Of a stretch of 57,841 nucleotides of DNA, positions 1-8,216 are shown in pieces. The translations under genes were made by a program, and so were the position numbers. The stretch is from Micromonospora sp. HNM0581. GTDB lineage: Bacteria; Actinomycetota; Actinomycetes; Mycobacteriales; Micromonosporaceae. The stretch's first letter is position 1. Each line of letters opens with the position of its first letter. The stretch lies in NCBI RefSeq assembly GCF_012726175.1, contig NZ_JAASAD010000022.1, positions 1 to 57,841 on the forward strand. Reading direction: 5' to 3'. Under the pieces are notes generated by a model. The model had not been told where the DNA came from. It searched no databases and worked only from the letters and a program-made list of their open reading frames with translations.

Positions 1-297
1 CGGTCACTGTTCACCGGCGTGTACGCGCCCTCGACGCTCGGTTCGTTCCTGCGCACCTTCACCCACGGCCATGTACGGCAGTTGCAGGCCGCCGCCCGCG
101 ACACTCTGGTCGGCCTCGCCGGCCGGACACCGATCCTGGCCGGCGCGGACACCCTGTGCTTTGTGGACATCGACTCGATGCTGCGCCGGGTCTACGGCAA
201 GCAGAAGCAGGGCATCGGGTTCGGTCACGCCAAGGTCGGCGGCTACAACGTCTGGCTGCGCGGCTACAACAGGTTCCGCGATAGTCGAGTATGTTGA
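1..297 (+). pseudogene. IS1380-family transposase fragment (5' end outside window)
   Basis: The frame is open from base 1 to a stop at 297. It reads like the N-terminal third of an IS1380-type DDE transposase: an APSTLGSFLR segment, a long helix, then the first catalytic-region strand with FVDIDSM, followed by VYGKQKQG and FGHAK. The similarity stops abruptly after the VWLRGYN segment at about 275, and the last residues before the stop are unrelated. The rest of the transposase is not found downstream, so this is a truncated relic. Family assignment is by recognised motifs; I cannot see the true 5' end or the inverted repeats. Confidence 0.75.
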
Positions 298-372
298 CGG
301 CGCAACGCGCGGTGACGCCACTCCGCGCCTTCCTGATCCTGCTGTTCGCGATCCTGGTGCTGTTCCAGTCAC
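291..372 (+). pseudogene. DUF2975-like membrane protein, N-terminal remnant
   Basis: A start at 291 begins a peptide whose first 27 residues (MLTAQRAVTPLRAFLILLFA and onward) look like the first membrane segment of small DUF2975-family proteins, which usually sit beside a YozG-type helix-turn-helix regulator. The resemblance ends after the residues FQS at about 372. What follows is a different frame and composition, and no further membrane segments or regulator are present. The gene therefore seems clipped at its right side and abuts the IS1380 relic on its left. The family call rests on one short segment and is tentative. Confidence 0.4.
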
Positions 373-439
373 GGCCTACCCGCATCGATCGGCCAGGTCA
401 CCGACACAATGGCAACACCATCGATCCGTTCCCATGTTC

Positions 440-532
440 GACGGGACCCGCCGGGGGCACGTCACAGAACTGCAAACGCGCAACCTGACCGGTCGATCGC
501 TGATCGTGGAAGCCAGCTTCGCGTTCGAGTAG
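440..532 (+). other. Possible 3' end of an unrecognised disrupted gene
   Basis: One frame reads FDGTRRGHVTELQTRNLTG and continues to a stop at 530-532, nine bases before a perfect hairpin terminator. The position right before a terminator suggests a genuine gene end whose 5' part was lost, but the protein family is not recognised and upstream codons are out of frame with any sensible start. It may also be chance. Confidence 0.25.
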
Positions 533-541
533 ACGATCAAG

Positions 542-569
542 GATGCCCCGGCCGAGCGGCCGGGGCATC
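542..569 (+). terminator. Perfect 12-bp hairpin, rho-independent-like
   Basis: GATGCCCCGGCC (542-553) and GGCCGGGGCATC (558-569) are exact inverted copies separated by the loop GAGC. There is no T-run, which is common for actinobacterial terminators. It follows a stop codon at 530-532. Confidence 0.65.
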
Positions 570-786
570 GGACGTTGGCTCGATGCACGAGCGCCGAACG
601 CGCCGGGATCGCGGCATGTCCGTACACTCGATCTTGGGCAGAATGACGTCCCCACAAGTCCGGCGCGAAGTTGACGGTCGCCGTCCGGCTCGGGCAGAAG
701 CTTTCGGACAGCCGGCGCCGGGCCGTCGTCGAGCAGGCCGAATGCCTTGCCGCACAGCGCTCGGCCACCCTCGCCGTGCCGAAGGA
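570..786. other. Intergenic/relic DNA without recognisable gene
   Basis: No frame on either strand in this stretch gives a protein I recognise. It lies between a terminator hairpin and the left inverted repeat of the IS5-family element and is probably the remnant of sequence disrupted by repeated insertions. Confidence 0.4.
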
Positions 787-807
787 CCCGGAGGGCCATT
801 CAAAACT
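787..807 (+). repeat. Left terminal inverted repeat of the IS5-family element
   Basis: CCCGGAGGGCCATTCAAAAC, followed by T, is the reverse complement of 1731-1751 except for one position (C versus T at the tenth base). Confidence 0.85.
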
Positions 808-955
808 AAGTCGACACTCCTGGATGTCGCGGTGGGTGAGGTTCGTGGGTGGCCGCGACCCGGGTCGACTGTCCGGAGTTGACGTAGCGGCCGGGATCCT
901 GTAGATCAGCTTTGTGTGGAAGTTGATCGAGGGCCAGCCGCTGCGCTGTGAAAGT

Positions 956-1742
956 ATGACAGGACTCCCGACCGACCGGCTCGCTGCCTGATCGGCCGGG
1001 TCCGCGAGATCGCCGGCGATGAGTGGGAGAAGCCGCCGGTCGGGCGTCCGCACGTGTTGCCGCTGCCCACGACCGTGATCGCGGTGCTGTTTGGACTCCG
1101 GCACAACCAGCCCGACGAGACCGTGGCCGAGGTGTTCGGCTGCTCACAGGCCACGATCACCCGCTCCCACCAGATCCTGCAGCCGGTCCTGCGCTGGGTC
1201 ACCCGCCCCGAGGTCAACCAGCGACTGGAGCAGACCCGCCGCGAAGGCGTCCCGGTCGACGGGTTCGTCGCCCCGGTCGACGAACGCGAGGCCTACCACG
1301 GCCTGTTCTCCGGCAAGAAACACGTGTGCGGACAGAACGTCCAGGTCATCGCCAACCTCGACGGCCGCGTCGCCGACGTCGGCGATCCGGTCGACGGCGC
1401 CCGCCACGACGCCGCGGCGTTCCACATCTCCGGCATCACGCAACGCTGGGCAGACCACCTCGCACCTGGCGGACCAGGCATGATCGGCGACGGCGGCCAC
1501 CAAGGCACCGGCCCGACCACCCCGCACAGGAAACCACCCGGTGGAGAGCTGACCGCCACGCAGAAGGCCTACAACTACAGCGTCAACCGACTCCCGCCGC
1601 CGTCGAACGCGCCATCAGCCACCCGAAGAACTGGAAGATCCTCAAGACCGGCTACCACCAGATCATGACCGATTTCCCCGACGTACTACGCACCGTCACC
1701 GCCCTAGAGATCTTCAGAACCACCGCACCGAGTTTTGAATGA
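956..1742 (+). pseudogene. IS5-family DDE transposase, two frameshifts
   Basis: Translation from ATG at 956 gives MTGLPTDRLAA and then a stop (989-991). Shifting frame there restores the expected continuation LIGRVREIAGDEWEKPPVGR, with the helix-turn-helix segment FGCSQATITRSHQIL and the DDE-core region through about 1590. After YNYSVNRL a second shift is needed to read AVERAISHPKNWKILKTGY and the C-terminus to 1742. Both breaks are explained by single missing bases (near 987 and 1594). The intact product would be about 260 residues, normal for the family. The two lesions are probably real decay, though a sequencing error cannot be excluded for either one. Confidence 0.8.
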
Positions 1743-1751
1743 CCCTCCGGG
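1731..1751 (-). repeat. Right terminal inverted repeat of the IS5-family element
   Basis: The reverse complement of this stretch matches the left repeat at 20 of 21 bases. The transposase stop codon lies inside it. Confidence 0.85.
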
Positions 1752-1931
1752 GCTGTGCGGCGTAGGGCTTTCGCAGGTGGTGATGCCGGCCAGGCGGAGC
1801 AGGCTGATCGCGGTGTTGCGCAGGGTGGCCATGACGCGGGGTGCGTTGCCGGTGCGCAGGCGGCTGGCGTCTTCGGCGGAGGTGGTGTCGCGGATGTGGT
1901 GCAGGATCTAGATGGCCCAGTGTCCGCGTTC
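1752..1931 (-). pseudogene. ISAs1-family transposase C-terminal fragment
   Basis: On the minus strand the sequence reads ERGHWAI, a TAG stop, then ILHHIRDTTSAEDASRLRTG and NAPRVMATLRNTAISLLRLA. This is the characteristic C-terminus of ISAs1/H-repeat-type transposases. The catalytic region is absent, there is an internal stop, and the last residues run into the IS5 inverted repeat. It is a relic flanked by the IS5 element on one side and a ferric-reductase fragment on the other. Confidence 0.75.
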
Positions 1932-2213
1932 CTCTACCGCGCACGGACGCCCGGGGACGCGGTGCTGATCGGTGAGCTGCGAGATTTGGCGCAGTCTCGG
2001 GGCGCCCGGTTGCATCTGCTGACCGGGCGTACCACCGAGGGCAGCCAGCCGTTCAGCCCGGAGAACCTGCGTGGTCTGGTGCCGGACATCGCCGAGCGCG
2101 ACGTCTACCTGTGCGGCCCGGCCGCGATGGCGGCCACTGCCGAGCGCAGTCTGCGCGCGTTGCGGGTACCTGCCCGTCATCGGCACGTCGAGGCGTTTCG
2201 CTTGGGCGTGTGA
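1932..2213 (+). pseudogene. Ferric-reductase/NAD(P)H-oxidase-like protein, C-terminal fragment
   Basis: The plus frame LYRARTPGDAVLIGELRDLA, RLHLLTGR, then VYLCGPAAMAATAERSLRAL and HVEAFRLGV to the stop at 2213 is the NAD-binding half of a ferredoxin-NADP-reductase-type domain as found in ferric-reductase-like membrane flavocytochromes. The CGP motif that contacts the nicotinamide dinucleotide is present. The heme-binding membrane part and FAD domain are missing; the upstream DNA is ISAs1 sequence on the other strand. The junction lies near 1930. An upstream in-frame start exists but would translate antisense ISAs1 sequence, so this is treated as a truncated gene. Confidence 0.7.
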
Positions 2214-2294
2214 TGCCGGGAGCAGTGGCGGGCCGAACGACGTGCCTCCGGCGGGAAGCACTTCGGCGCGGGAGGGCCTGCCGGGCCGCGCGGT

Positions 2295-5200
2295 TCACGG
2301 AAGGTGTTCGAGTAGGTGCGCGGTACGACGGTTGATGAGCGCGAAGCCGAACCGTTCGGTGGTCGCCTTGGCATCGGTCGCGTGAGCGCGAGCCTGATCG
2401 GGGTCGGAGTCGGCGAGCAGTTCGGCATAGGCGAGTTGGGTTCGGGCAACGAACAGCGGTGCACGGAGCCGGCGGTTGACGGTGAGGGCGAGTTCGTAGG
2501 CAGCGGCGGCATCGGCGGTGCGGTCGAGGGCCGCGAGCGCGAGACCGAGACCGTAGGCGATGGAACCTTCTGTGGTGGCGCCCGTGCTGGCGACCTGTTC
2601 CCGCCAACGATCGAGGATCGGCACGAGCCGGGCGGCCAGGGTGGGAAGGGTCAGTTTGTGACAGACCTCGGCCCACAGCAGCAGGGTCGTCGACCAGAAT
2701 TGGGGCGCGCCGCCGGGCGAGACATCGGGGGAGTCGGTGAGCGTCCGGGCATCCTGTTCGCGGCCGAGTTCGCACCACACGTAGGCGAGGGCGGCTCGGA
2801 AGACCTGCAACGTGGGGTTCTCTGCGAGGAGCCGCTCCAGGGCCTCGGCCACCTCGGCGAGGCGGTCCTGGGCCCGGCGGATCTGGAAGAGCTGGCCGGC
2901 ATAGCCGAAGTACGCCTCTGGCTGTCCGGTCGCGACACCGACCTGGAAGGCGTCGTGTGCGGCGGCGTCAGCGGCTTCGAGGTCGCCGTCCAGGAAGAAG
3001 TGGATCGACAGTGTCTGGGCGTTGGTCCAGCGGACGAAGGGCTCCGGGCTGCGTTCGGCGAACGAGTTCCGGATGTGCTTTTCCCGGTCCATCGTGTCGC
3101 GATCACCACGTTCGAGGGCGATTTCGTGGTGGGACATCGAAAGCATGCCGCGCAGGCGCGCGTCGCCGGCACGGTCCGCGGCGGCGACACCTTCGCGCAG
3201 CAGCTGCTCACGGCGGTCGAGCGCGTCCAGGGTACGCAGTGCGCTTTCGGCGAGACGCACGACGTGCGCGAGGATGTGGTCCTCGCCCGCCTCGCGGGCG
3301 AGGTCCAGTGCGCGGGTGGCAGCTTCCTCGACCTGCTCCTCGGGGCCGGCGTGGACTTCGATGGCGAGGATCGCGTGGAGCAGCGCACTGTCGGCCGTAC
3401 GGGGCTCTGCTGCGATCGCCTGCCGCAGGGTCTGGACTCGTTCGTCGTCGATGGCGCCGAACTGACTGACATCGCCGCGGTTGTTGGCGAGCGCCGCCCG
3501 GACGAGCAGGTCGTCATGGTGCAGGTCGATGGCGAGTCGGGCGGCCTCCAGCAGTGTCCTGCGGTGGGCGGGGTCGCCGACCTGCCGCTGGGCGGTTCCC
3601 AGGCCGGTGAGGGTTTCACACCGCTGCCTGGTGTGGCCGACGGGAAGGAGATCGAGGGTCTGGTTGTACCAGGTGACTGCCTCGTCGGGCGCGAGGTGGG
3701 ACAACGCGTGGTCGCCAGCCTGCTGGGTGTAGAAGGCGGCTTTGGTTCGATTGTGTGGGGGGACGGCGTGGATCCAGTGGTAGGCGATCTCGCCGGCCCG
3801 CTCGCCTGAGTCGTCGGCGAGGCGTTCCAGCGCCACCGCGACCGCCTGGTGGACGAACGCACGGGCGGTCGGGTTCAGCTCCGTGTACAGCGTGCGGGCG
3901 ACGATGGCGTGGGTGAACGCGAACCGCCCGGCGGTATCGGTGACGAGTGCGTTGTCCACCGCCGGAGCGAGGCGTTCGTAGGTGTGAAACGGATCTTCAC
4001 CGAGCAGCTCCGCGAGTAGGCCGAGTTCGAAGTCCCGACCGATGACCGACGCGGTGTCGAGCGCCTTGCGGGTGTCGGCCCCGAGCCGTTGGACGCGGCG
4101 ACCCACCACCTCGCGCACGCTGACGGGCAGACCTCGGGCCTGCGGGTAGGACGGTGTCGACCACCGGCCGTCGTCCTGCTGGGTGATGGCGCCGGTCTCG
4201 GCGAGATGGCGGAGGATCTCGGTGATGAAGAACGGGTTGCCTTCCGTCTCGGCACGTAACGCGTCGCGTAGCGTAAGTCCGTCGTCATCCATCTCGTGGC
4301 CGGCGACGGTCTCCAGGAGGCCGAGTACTTCGCTGTCATCGAGACCCTGCAACGTCAACCGGGTCGTGCCCGGCTCGCGATGCGACGCCGACAGCAGGCC
4401 ATTCAACGGATGCGAGTCGTCGACGTCGGGCTCCCGGAAGGTCGCGATCACCAGCGCCGGCGTCGCCAGGGCACGCTCGACGAGGTGTCGCAGGAGAGCA
4501 AGCGTCTGCACGTCCGCCCAGTGCAGGTCGTCGAGCACGAGGATCGTCGGCCTGCCGCGCTGCGAGACGGCGTCCAGTACGTCGATCACCGAGCAGTAGA
4601 GCGCGTACCGCGCCGAGTCCGATTCCAGGTCCATCGCGCCGGCACCACCCTGCAGCGGTGCGAGCGAGTCGTCGCGACCGTCGAAGATGTCGGGGAAGAC
4701 CTGGGCGAGGCTCGCCAGCACTTCCCGCCAGGGCTGGTACGGGATCGACAACTCCTCGTCACAACGTCCGTAGAGCACCACCGCGTCGCGGTGCGCCGAG
4801 GCCGCGAAGATTGAGCACAACGCTGTCTTGCCGATTCCTGCCTCGCCGCTCAGCAGCACCACCCGCCGCTGGCGTAGCGCTGTCACTTCCTTCCACACAT
4901 CCGCCAGTACGGCGCGTTCGTGCTTGCGGCCTGCGAACCCCAGACCCGAAGGTGCGGCCAGCCGGTCAGGTAGGTGGGGCTCACTGCCTGCTCCCGGCGG
5001 CACCGTGTCGGCGGGCTGCGTGAGCGTCCCGACGAACTGGTAGCCGCGGCGGTAGGCGGTGCGGATGAGCCGCTGTTGTCTACCGGCGTCGCCGATCGCC
5101 AGACGGATGCTCCGGAGCACCGTGGTGACCGCCGCCTCGCTGACGAAGCGATCGCCCCACACCGAGTCGAGAAGTTCCTCTTTGGACACGACTCGATCGC

Positions 5201-5330
5201 GGTGTGAGATCAGGTAGTGGAGTACGTCGAACGCCCGGGGCTCCAGCGGGATACGTGCACCGGCTCGTCGGAGCTCGTAACGGGAGGTGTCAAGCTCGAA
5301 TCCGTCGAAGCGGTACGAAACTCCTCCCAC
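2295..5330 (-). CDS. Large transcriptional regulator: winged helix + AAA ATPase + TPR-like repeats
   Basis: About 1011 residues. Residues 1-100 form an OmpR/PhoB-type winged helix (SYRFDGFELDTSRYELRR, PRAFDVLHYLI, RTAYRRGYQF). Residues about 130-330 are an AAA-type ATPase with Walker A (SGEAGIGKTALC) and Walker B (ILVLDDLHWAD). The remainder is alpha-helical and looks like TPR-type repeats. There is no LuxR domain at the C-terminus. Such proteins act as ATP-dependent activators or repressors with unknown ligands. A GTG at 5328-5330 is chosen because it leads directly into the winged helix; the frame stays open to 5453, where it would overlap the transporter gene's 3' end. It lies downstream of, and may regulate, the MFS gene. 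Confidence 0.75.
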   Translation of the reverse strand: MGGVSYRFDGFELDTSRYELRRAGARIPLEPRAFDVLHYLISHRDRVVSKEELLDSVWGDRFVSEAAVTTVLRSIRLAIGDAGRQQRLIRTAYRRGYQFVGTLTQPADTVPPGAGSEPHLPDRLAAPSGLGFAGRKHERAVLADVWKEVTALRQRRVVLLSGEAGIGKTALCSIFAASAHRDAVVLYGRCDEELSIPYQPWREVLASLAQVFPDIFDGRDDSLAPLQGGAGAMDLESDSARYALYCSVIDVLDAVSQRGRPTILVLDDLHWADVQTLALLRHLVERALATPALVIATFREPDVDDSHPLNGLLSASHREPGTTRLTLQGLDDSEVLGLLETVAGHEMDDDGLTLRDALRAETEGNPFFITEILRHLAETGAITQQDDGRWSTPSYPQARGLPVSVREVVGRRVQRLGADTRKALDTASVIGRDFELGLLAELLGEDPFHTYERLAPAVDNALVTDTAGRFAFTHAIVARTLYTELNPTARAFVHQAVAVALERLADDSGERAGEIAYHWIHAVPPHNRTKAAFYTQQAGDHALSHLAPDEAVTWYNQTLDLLPVGHTRQRCETLTGLGTAQRQVGDPAHRRTLLEAARLAIDLHHDDLLVRAALANNRGDVSQFGAIDDERVQTLRQAIAAEPRTADSALLHAILAIEVHAGPEEQVEEAATRALDLAREAGEDHILAHVVRLAESALRTLDALDRREQLLREGVAAADRAGDARLRGMLSMSHHEIALERGDRDTMDREKHIRNSFAERSPEPFVRWTNAQTLSIHFFLDGDLEAADAAAHDAFQVGVATGQPEAYFGYAGQLFQIRRAQDRLAEVAEALERLLAENPTLQVFRAALAYVWCELGREQDARTLTDSPDVSPGGAPQFWSTTLLLWAEVCHKLTLPTLAARLVPILDRWREQVASTGATTEGSIAYGLGLALAALDRTADAAAAYELALTVNRRLRAPLFVARTQLAYAELLADSDPDQARAHATDAKATTERFGFALINRRTAHLLEHLP

Positions 5331-5439
5331 CTCACGGATGCTAGCACTCGGGAGTGCGGTGACTACGGCCCGACGGATGCGACGACGTCTCTGAACGCAC
5401 CGTTGTCGTACCTGAGCCGGACAGGGTGTGCACGACGGG

Positions 5440-6717
5440 TCAACGGATGCCACGGATGCCGAGCATGAGCAGGCCCGCGACCACTGCGCTCAGCGAGCCG
5501 AACACGAAAAGCGCCGGGTAGCCACCGAGCCAGGTGATCACCGCGCCGGCCACCGCGCCCGAGAGCAGCTGGGGCAGGCCGGTGGCCACCTGCAGGATGC
5601 CGAGGTCACGGCCCTCACTTCCGGCGTCCGGCAGCACCAGGGACATCACTGCCAGGTCGATGGCGAAGTAGGTGCCGATCGAGGCTCCCAGGCACACGGA
5701 GTAGACGAGCATCCCGGTCCAGGTGGGCATCGCAAGGGGAATCATCATCGAGGCGGCGACACCGAGGGCACTGACCCCGACGAAGAGCTTTCGGCGGTCC
5801 AACCGGTCGGCGACCCACCCCGCGAGATTGGCGACCACCACCCAGACCACGATGCTCAACGTCAGCAGGGTGCTCACGGCCGACCCGACGTCGGCGTCCG
5901 GCACGTTGGCGGTGCCGATGTAGTCCTGCAGCGTGTAGAAGGTGTAGCCACTGACCACGAAGTAGGCCGCGAAAAGCATGAAGCGGCTGGCGAATGCCAA
6001 CCGGAAGTCCGGGGTGCCGAAGGCGGCGAAGAACGACCGGAACCATTGCCGCCCACCTTCCCGCCTTCGTGCCGCTGTCGGCAGGTTGCGCGCTGATCCC
6101 TCGCGTGCGCCGACCAGCAGCAGCGCGGTGGTGACCACCAGAGCCGCGGCGATGACGGCGTAGGCGGACAGCTGGTTGACCCGACTGGCCACCTGGACAC
6201 CGAAGACGACACCGACCGGTGTCCCCATACCGATGACCGCCGACGCGAGGCCGCGGCGGTCCTCGGGAACGCGGTCCGGCAGGATCGCCGAAATGGCGCC
6301 CGAGTAGAAGTTCGCCGCGAACCACAGCGCCACTGTGGTCACCATCAGCCCCGGCAGACTGTCGGCGAGCCCCATGAGGATGCAGCAGACGGCCGAGACC
6401 ACAGCAGCCGCGGCGATCCACGGTGTCCGGCGCCCGTACCGGGAGCGGGTGCGGTCGGAGACTGCGCCGCCGGCCGGAATGGCCACCATCGACGCCACGG
6501 CAGCGAGGGTGGTGAGCAGAGCTAGGTTGCCGACCTTCGACGCCGGGTCCACCGCCTCCACCTGGGCCGGAAGGATCACCGCCGATATTCCGTTGAACAG
6601 GGCGTACATCGCCGCCGTGGCCGGGAGCAGTAGCGCGAGGAGCCGGCCGACCGGTGGTCGTACCGCCGGCTCTCCGCCGGTGGTGGTCGACCCGTGAGCG
6701 GAACGTACGTTTGTCAC
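5440..6717 (-). CDS. MFS transporter, GPH/SLC45-like
   Basis: A 425-residue polytopic membrane protein with about 12 hydrophobic segments and no signal peptide. Residues around 85-100 carry SDRTRSRYGRRTPWI, the loop motif typical of glycoside-pentoside-hexuronide and SLC45-like MFS carriers, which suggests a sugar or glycoside substrate. The start (ATG at 6717) is followed by a short charged N-terminus before the first membrane helix. It is transcribed towards the winged-helix/AAA regulator and lies 56 bp downstream of clpP on the same strand, so it could be read through from clpP. The substrate cannot be told from sequence. Confidence 0.75.
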   Translation of the reverse strand: MTNVRSAHGSTTTGGEPAVRPPVGRLLALLLPATAAMYALFNGISAVILPAQVEAVDPASKVGNLALLTTLAAVASMVAIPAGGAVSDRTRSRYGRRTPWIAAAAVVSAVCCILMGLADSLPGLMVTTVALWFAANFYSGAISAILPDRVPEDRRGLASAVIGMGTPVGVVFGVQVASRVNQLSAYAVIAAALVVTTALLLVGAREGSARNLPTAARRREGGRQWFRSFFAAFGTPDFRLAFASRFMLFAAYFVVSGYTFYTLQDYIGTANVPDADVGSAVSTLLTLSIVVWVVVANLAGWVADRLDRRKLFVGVSALGVAASMMIPLAMPTWTGMLVYSVCLGASIGTYFAIDLAVMSLVLPDAGSEGRDLGILQVATGLPQLLSGAVAGAVITWLGGYPALFVFGSLSAVVAGLLMLGIRGIR

Positions 6718-6773
6718 GAGGCCTCCGGTACGAGGGCGATCAGACGGGAGTCTGTCGTACGTCTGCGGAGCTG

Positions 6774-7355
6774 TCAGGGTAGTTGATTGGCGGTCGTGAC
6801 GACCTGGTCGACGAGGCCGTAGTCCCGGGCCTCTGCGGCGGTGAACCAGCGGTCCCGGTCCCAGTCGCGCTGAATCTCGGCCAGTGTGCGACCACTGTGA
6901 TGGGCGATCAACTCCTGCATCGTCCGTTTGACGTGCAGCATGTTCTCGGCCTGGATGGTGATGTCGGAGGCGGTACCGCCCATGCCGCCCGAGGGCTGGT
7001 GCATCAGGATCCGGGTGTGTGGGAGCACGTAACGCTTGCCCGCTGCCCCGGCGCAGAGCAGGAACTGACCCATCGAGCCGGCGAGCCCGAGGGCTAACGT
7101 CGCCACATCGTTGCGGACGAAGCGCATGGTGTCGTAGACCGCCATACCGGCGCTCACCGAGCCACCGGGTGAGTTGATGTAGAGGGTGATGTCCCGCTCG
7201 GAGTCCTCGGCGGCGAGCAGCAGGATCTGGGCGCAGATCCGGTTGGCGATCTCGTCGTTGACCTCGCTGCCCAGGAAGACGATTCGCTCCCGCAGCAACC
7301 GGTCGTACACCTGGTCACCGAAGCCACGCTGGCTGTCGTCGAGCATCCTGATCAT
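6774..7355 (-). CDS. clpP: ATP-dependent Clp protease proteolytic subunit (solitary ClpP paralogue)
   Basis: A 193-residue ClpP. The catalytic serine is in GLAGSMGQFLL, the histidine in ILMHQPSGG, and the family signature INSPGGSVSAGMAVYDTM precedes them. It forms the barrel peptidase that works with ClpX or ClpC unfoldases in the cytosol. The ATG at 7355 is preceded by GGAGGA at good spacing; an upstream GTG in frame at 7436 lacks such a site. Actinobacteria usually carry clpP1-clpP2 as a pair; this copy stands alone next to a ClgR/PopR-like regulator, the arrangement known for accessory ClpPs (clpP3-clpP4 with popR in Streptomyces). Confidence 0.9.
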   Translation of the reverse strand: MIRMLDDSQRGFGDQVYDRLLRERIVFLGSEVNDEIANRICAQILLLAAEDSERDITLYINSPGGSVSAGMAVYDTMRFVRNDVATLALGLAGSMGQFLLCAGAAGKRYVLPHTRILMHQPSGGMGGTASDITIQAENMLHVKRTMQELIAHHSGRTLAEIQRDWDRDRWFTAAEARDYGLVDQVVTTANQLP

Positions 7356-7440
7356 GATCGTCCTCCACCTGCCGGCGGCGACGTCTGGCGCCCGGGGACC
7401 GGCAGCTCCAGCTTGTCGGTCACTGCCCGTACCCACCTAG

Positions 7441-7478
7441 CCGTTCTGCCCCGGGCAGATCCGCCCACGGCAGAACGG
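7441..7478. promoter_or_regulatory. Perfect 10-bp inverted repeat between popR-like gene and clpP
   Basis: CCGTTCTGCC (7441-7450) and GGCAGAACGG (7469-7478) are exact inverted copies, 18 bp apart. The site lies 86-123 bp upstream of the clpP start and 50-87 bp after the stop of the regulator gene. It could be an operator for clpP or a terminator for the regulator; no T-run follows on either strand. Confidence 0.5.
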
Positions 7479-7527
7479 CCGCCCGGCTCGCCGGCTCGGG
7501 ACCGTCCCGGCCCGCCGCGGCACGACC

Positions 7528-8088
7528 TCAGCGCGACGTCAGAGTGACATGATCATTTCTTTGCGACATCAGGGCCTGGGGATGACGGAGTCCCACTGCG
7601 TCGCCAGCCTGACGACTGCCGACGACACCGCCGGCGATCGAAGCCCTTCGGACGCATCGCCAACGCGCCCTGCCGGTGGGTGACCAGTCGCGGACGGTTG
7701 GACCGTTGCCAGCCGGCTCGGCGGTCAGATCAGAGCCGAAGCCGAAGGCGACGGGGTGTGCAGAGCCGTCGCTGACGCCGCTGGTTGGCGTGGCCGACCA
7801 ATCGCCGGTACGGGCGACGGGAACATGACCGGGGCCGGTGGTGGGCAGCCGGCGTTCCACCCGCCGAAGCTCGTCGCGGACCTCCTCCAACAGGTCCGAC
7901 AGGTGTAGACCGAGTGCTCGACAGATTGCCGCGAGCACCTCGGAGGACGCCTCCTTGCGCCCGCGTTCCACCTCGGACAGGTATGGCACGGAGACGCCGG
8001 CGGCGTGGGCGACCTCCCGGAGGGTACGACGCTGGCGCTGGCGCTCGCGGCGCAGCACCGCGCCGATCACCCGTCTGAGCAACGACAT
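7528..8088 (-). CDS. ClgR/PopR-like XRE-family activator of Clp protease genes
   Basis: A 186-residue protein with an N-terminal XRE helix-turn-helix (residues about 10-65: RRERQRQRRTLREVAHAAG, VSVPYLSEVERGRKEASSE) nearly identical in pattern to ClgR and PopR, which activate clp genes and are themselves Clp substrates. The C-terminal 100 residues are low in structure. In those families the C-terminal Ala-Ala acts as the degradation tag; here the end is TLTSR, so turnover may differ. It sits upstream of clpP on the same strand. Start: ATG at 8088, just before the conserved SLLRRVIG segment. Confidence 0.8.
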   Translation of the reverse strand: MSLLRRVIGAVLRRERQRQRRTLREVAHAAGVSVPYLSEVERGRKEASSEVLAAICRALGLHLSDLLEEVRDELRRVERRLPTTGPGHVPVARTGDWSATPTSGVSDGSAHPVAFGFGSDLTAEPAGNGPTVRDWSPTGRARWRCVRRASIAGGVVGSRQAGDAVGLRHPQALMSQRNDHVTLTSR

Positions 8089-8204
8089 GCCGGCCTCACT
8101 CTCGCCGTTCCTGCCTCGACCGTCCCATCATGCCCGTCCGCCGCCCCGCTCGCCGTACCGTGTCCATTGACGCCACCCCGCCGTGCGGCTCGCGGATCAG
8201 CGGC

Positions 8205-8210
8205 TATGTT
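8205..8210 (+). promoter_or_regulatory. -10 element (TATGTT) for the K+ channel gene
   Basis: TATGTT is six bases before a GTG at 8217 that opens a short ORF coupled to the channel gene. This is the spacing expected for a leaderless transcript. Confidence 0.4.
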
Positions 8211-8216
8211 GTGGAC

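Larger units (their letters stand above)
787..1751 (+). mobile_element. IS5-family insertion sequence (965 bp)
   Basis: The element is bounded by 21-bp terminal inverted repeats at 787-807 and 1731-1751 that match at 20 of 21 positions. It encodes one DDE transposase on the plus strand, whose stop (1740-1742) lies inside the right repeat. The size, the transposase type (DDE_Tnp_4-like) and the coding layout fit the IS5 family. No obvious target duplication is visible next to the repeats. The transposase is frameshifted, so the copy should be immobile unless helped in trans. The right end abuts an ISAs1 relic, suggesting insertion into or next to that element. Confidence 0.85.

Noticed and set aside
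2316..3809. Long plus-strand open frame opposite the AAA regulator
   Set aside because: The minus-strand regulator has clear domains across this stretch; the plus frame has no recognisable motif.
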